The notes under the pieces: generated by a model | What the model was told of the DNA's origin: nothing | Databases searched by the model: none | Seen by the model: the letters and a program-made list of their open reading frames with translations, nothing else | NCBI GenBank assembly: GCA_034178815.1 | Contig: JAXFQS010000109.1 | Coordinates: 1 to 16,195 of the forward strand | Source of the DNA: JAXFQS01 sp034178815 | GTDB taxonomy: Bacteria; Verrucomicrobiota; Kiritimatiellia; RFP12; DVOR01 | Direction: 5' to 3' | DNA length: 16,195 nt | In this document: piece after piece, positions 15,505 through 16,195 of the stretch | Layout: each line of letters starts with the position of its first letter | Numbering within the stretch: position 1 is the stretch's first letter | Made by a program: the position numbers and the translations under genes

Positions 15505-15537
15505 GAAGCCAATCTTCCGAACGGGGAGGTTGGCTTC
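15505..15537 (+). terminator. hairpin after the LUD gene, probable operon end
   Basis: GAAGCCAATCTTCC (15505-15518) pairs with GGGAGGTTGGCTTC (15524-15537): 14 bp with two G-U wobbles and a 5-nt loop, 21 nt after the stop. No T-run follows, so termination may be inefficient or need a factor. Confidence 0.5.
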
Positions 15538-16097
15538 GGGTGTTAGTTGGGGGCGATGCTTTGCCCATCGTGGTGAGGTCTGATGGTCTGTTTGCGGTGG
15601 GCGGGAATGGGGGCTGTGACCGCAGGAAGCGCTTGCGCGTGGTGGTGCTGGGAGGTCGCCGAATCGATAAAGCCGTGTGGGGGATTGGCAGGTCTACCGA
15701 GGTTGTCGATGCAACTTGCTTCTAGATCCAGGTGCGTGTTCGCGTGAGCGGAAATGGTATGGTCTCCGCAGCCGGCGCTTATGCTATGGACAAGGCGGTA
15801 CCCTTGAGGGCTTCGATGGGCAGGGACTACCTTTTTTCGGGCCGGGAGTTGGCAGGCGCGGAATTCCCTGCCGGTTATGACGAGCGCGCGGCGGAGGTGC
15901 GTGTTAAGGCCGGAGCCTTGGAGGCAGTCGCAACGGAGCGTTTCATTCCGGTAGCGGCTAACTTTGCCGAGATTGAGGTGCTTTCGGGCGCACTCTTGGA
16001 TGTGTATGCCACGGGTGCTGGGCGCGAGCCGGTGCCTTTGCCTGTGGCGCACGGGGGCCTTCCGAACTGCTCAGTCAAGGGACTCCCTCGGGAGTGA
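15538..16097 (+). other. open frame interrupted by TAG, unrecognised, possible gene remnant
   Basis: One frame is open from upstream of 15538 to TAG 15723-15725, then, in the same frame, from 15726 to TGA 16095-16097. The second part (121 codons from GTG 15732) reads as plausible protein, for example VSGNGMVSAAGAYAMDKAV, YDERAAEVRVKAGALEAV and IEVLSGALLDVYATGAGRE. The first part (GGDALPIVVRSDGLFAVGG) is less convincing. No start has a good Shine-Dalgarno and I recognise no family. It may be a degraded gene carrying an amber stop, or a chance opening in GC-rich DNA. The remaining 98 bases to the window edge show nothing I can support. Confidence 0.25.
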
Positions 16098-16195
16098 AGG
16101 GCAACACCCGAGGCTGTCCAATCGAAGGCGTCCCCGCCCCGCCTCGACTACCTGCCCGCGCCCCTGACGGTTGGTCGCGCCACCTCTGCCTTCCC

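Overview
The window is a GC-rich bacterial segment (about 58-60% G+C by eye). Every gene I can support lies on the + strand. The right third is ordinary chromosome: panD, tsaD, galE and a LUD-domain gene. The left two thirds is an accessory or defence-like region. The taxon cannot be fixed from sequence alone. A non-Proteobacterial lineage (for example PVC-group or another gut/environmental phylum) is only a guess. TAG is an ordinary stop here, ending at least four genes, so there is no sign of recoding.

Left module (1-4305): the end of an unrecognised gene, then three closely spaced unrecognised genes. These encode a helical 281-aa protein with weak sigma-factor-like features, a 319-aa protein, and a 676-aa protein with TPR-like helical repeats. 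They lead directly into a 1109-aa protein (4343-7672) that I read as a divergent Cas13b: an R-x4-H motif near each end (R140/H145 and R1078/H1083), Cas13b-like length, and Cas13b-like sequence between. Spacings are short and good Shine-Dalgarno sequences precede four of the starts, so genes 389-7672 look like one operon. No CRISPR array is visible.

Middle module (7673-11527): a 36-codon ORF resembling the N-terminus of Cas1, then a strong hairpin. Next is a TPR plus OB-fold-like gene broken by an in-frame TAG and by a one-base frameshift in a run of eight C. Then comes a 135-nt segment closed by a perfect 16-bp inverted repeat with three internal hairpins, and an intact 607-aa reverse transcriptase starting 13 nt after the repeat. 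Two further hairpins follow the RT stop. Structured RNA followed by RT recalls retrons and other defence RTs, but the RT is not a recognisable retron or group II intron enzyme.

The candidate novel system is the co-location of a Cas13b-type RNase, TPR proteins, a structured RNA and an RT, with a possible Cas1 relic. Three readings remain open: one RT-linked Cas13 system; two adjacent defence systems in an island; or a decaying type VI CRISPR locus that once acquired spacers from RNA.

Right module (11528-16195): about 750 bp with no supported gene, a good sigma-70-type promoter at 12262-12290, then panD-tsaD-galE-LUD in a probable operon ending in a hairpin at 15505-15537. The last 650 bp hold an open frame split by a TAG, with no recognised product.
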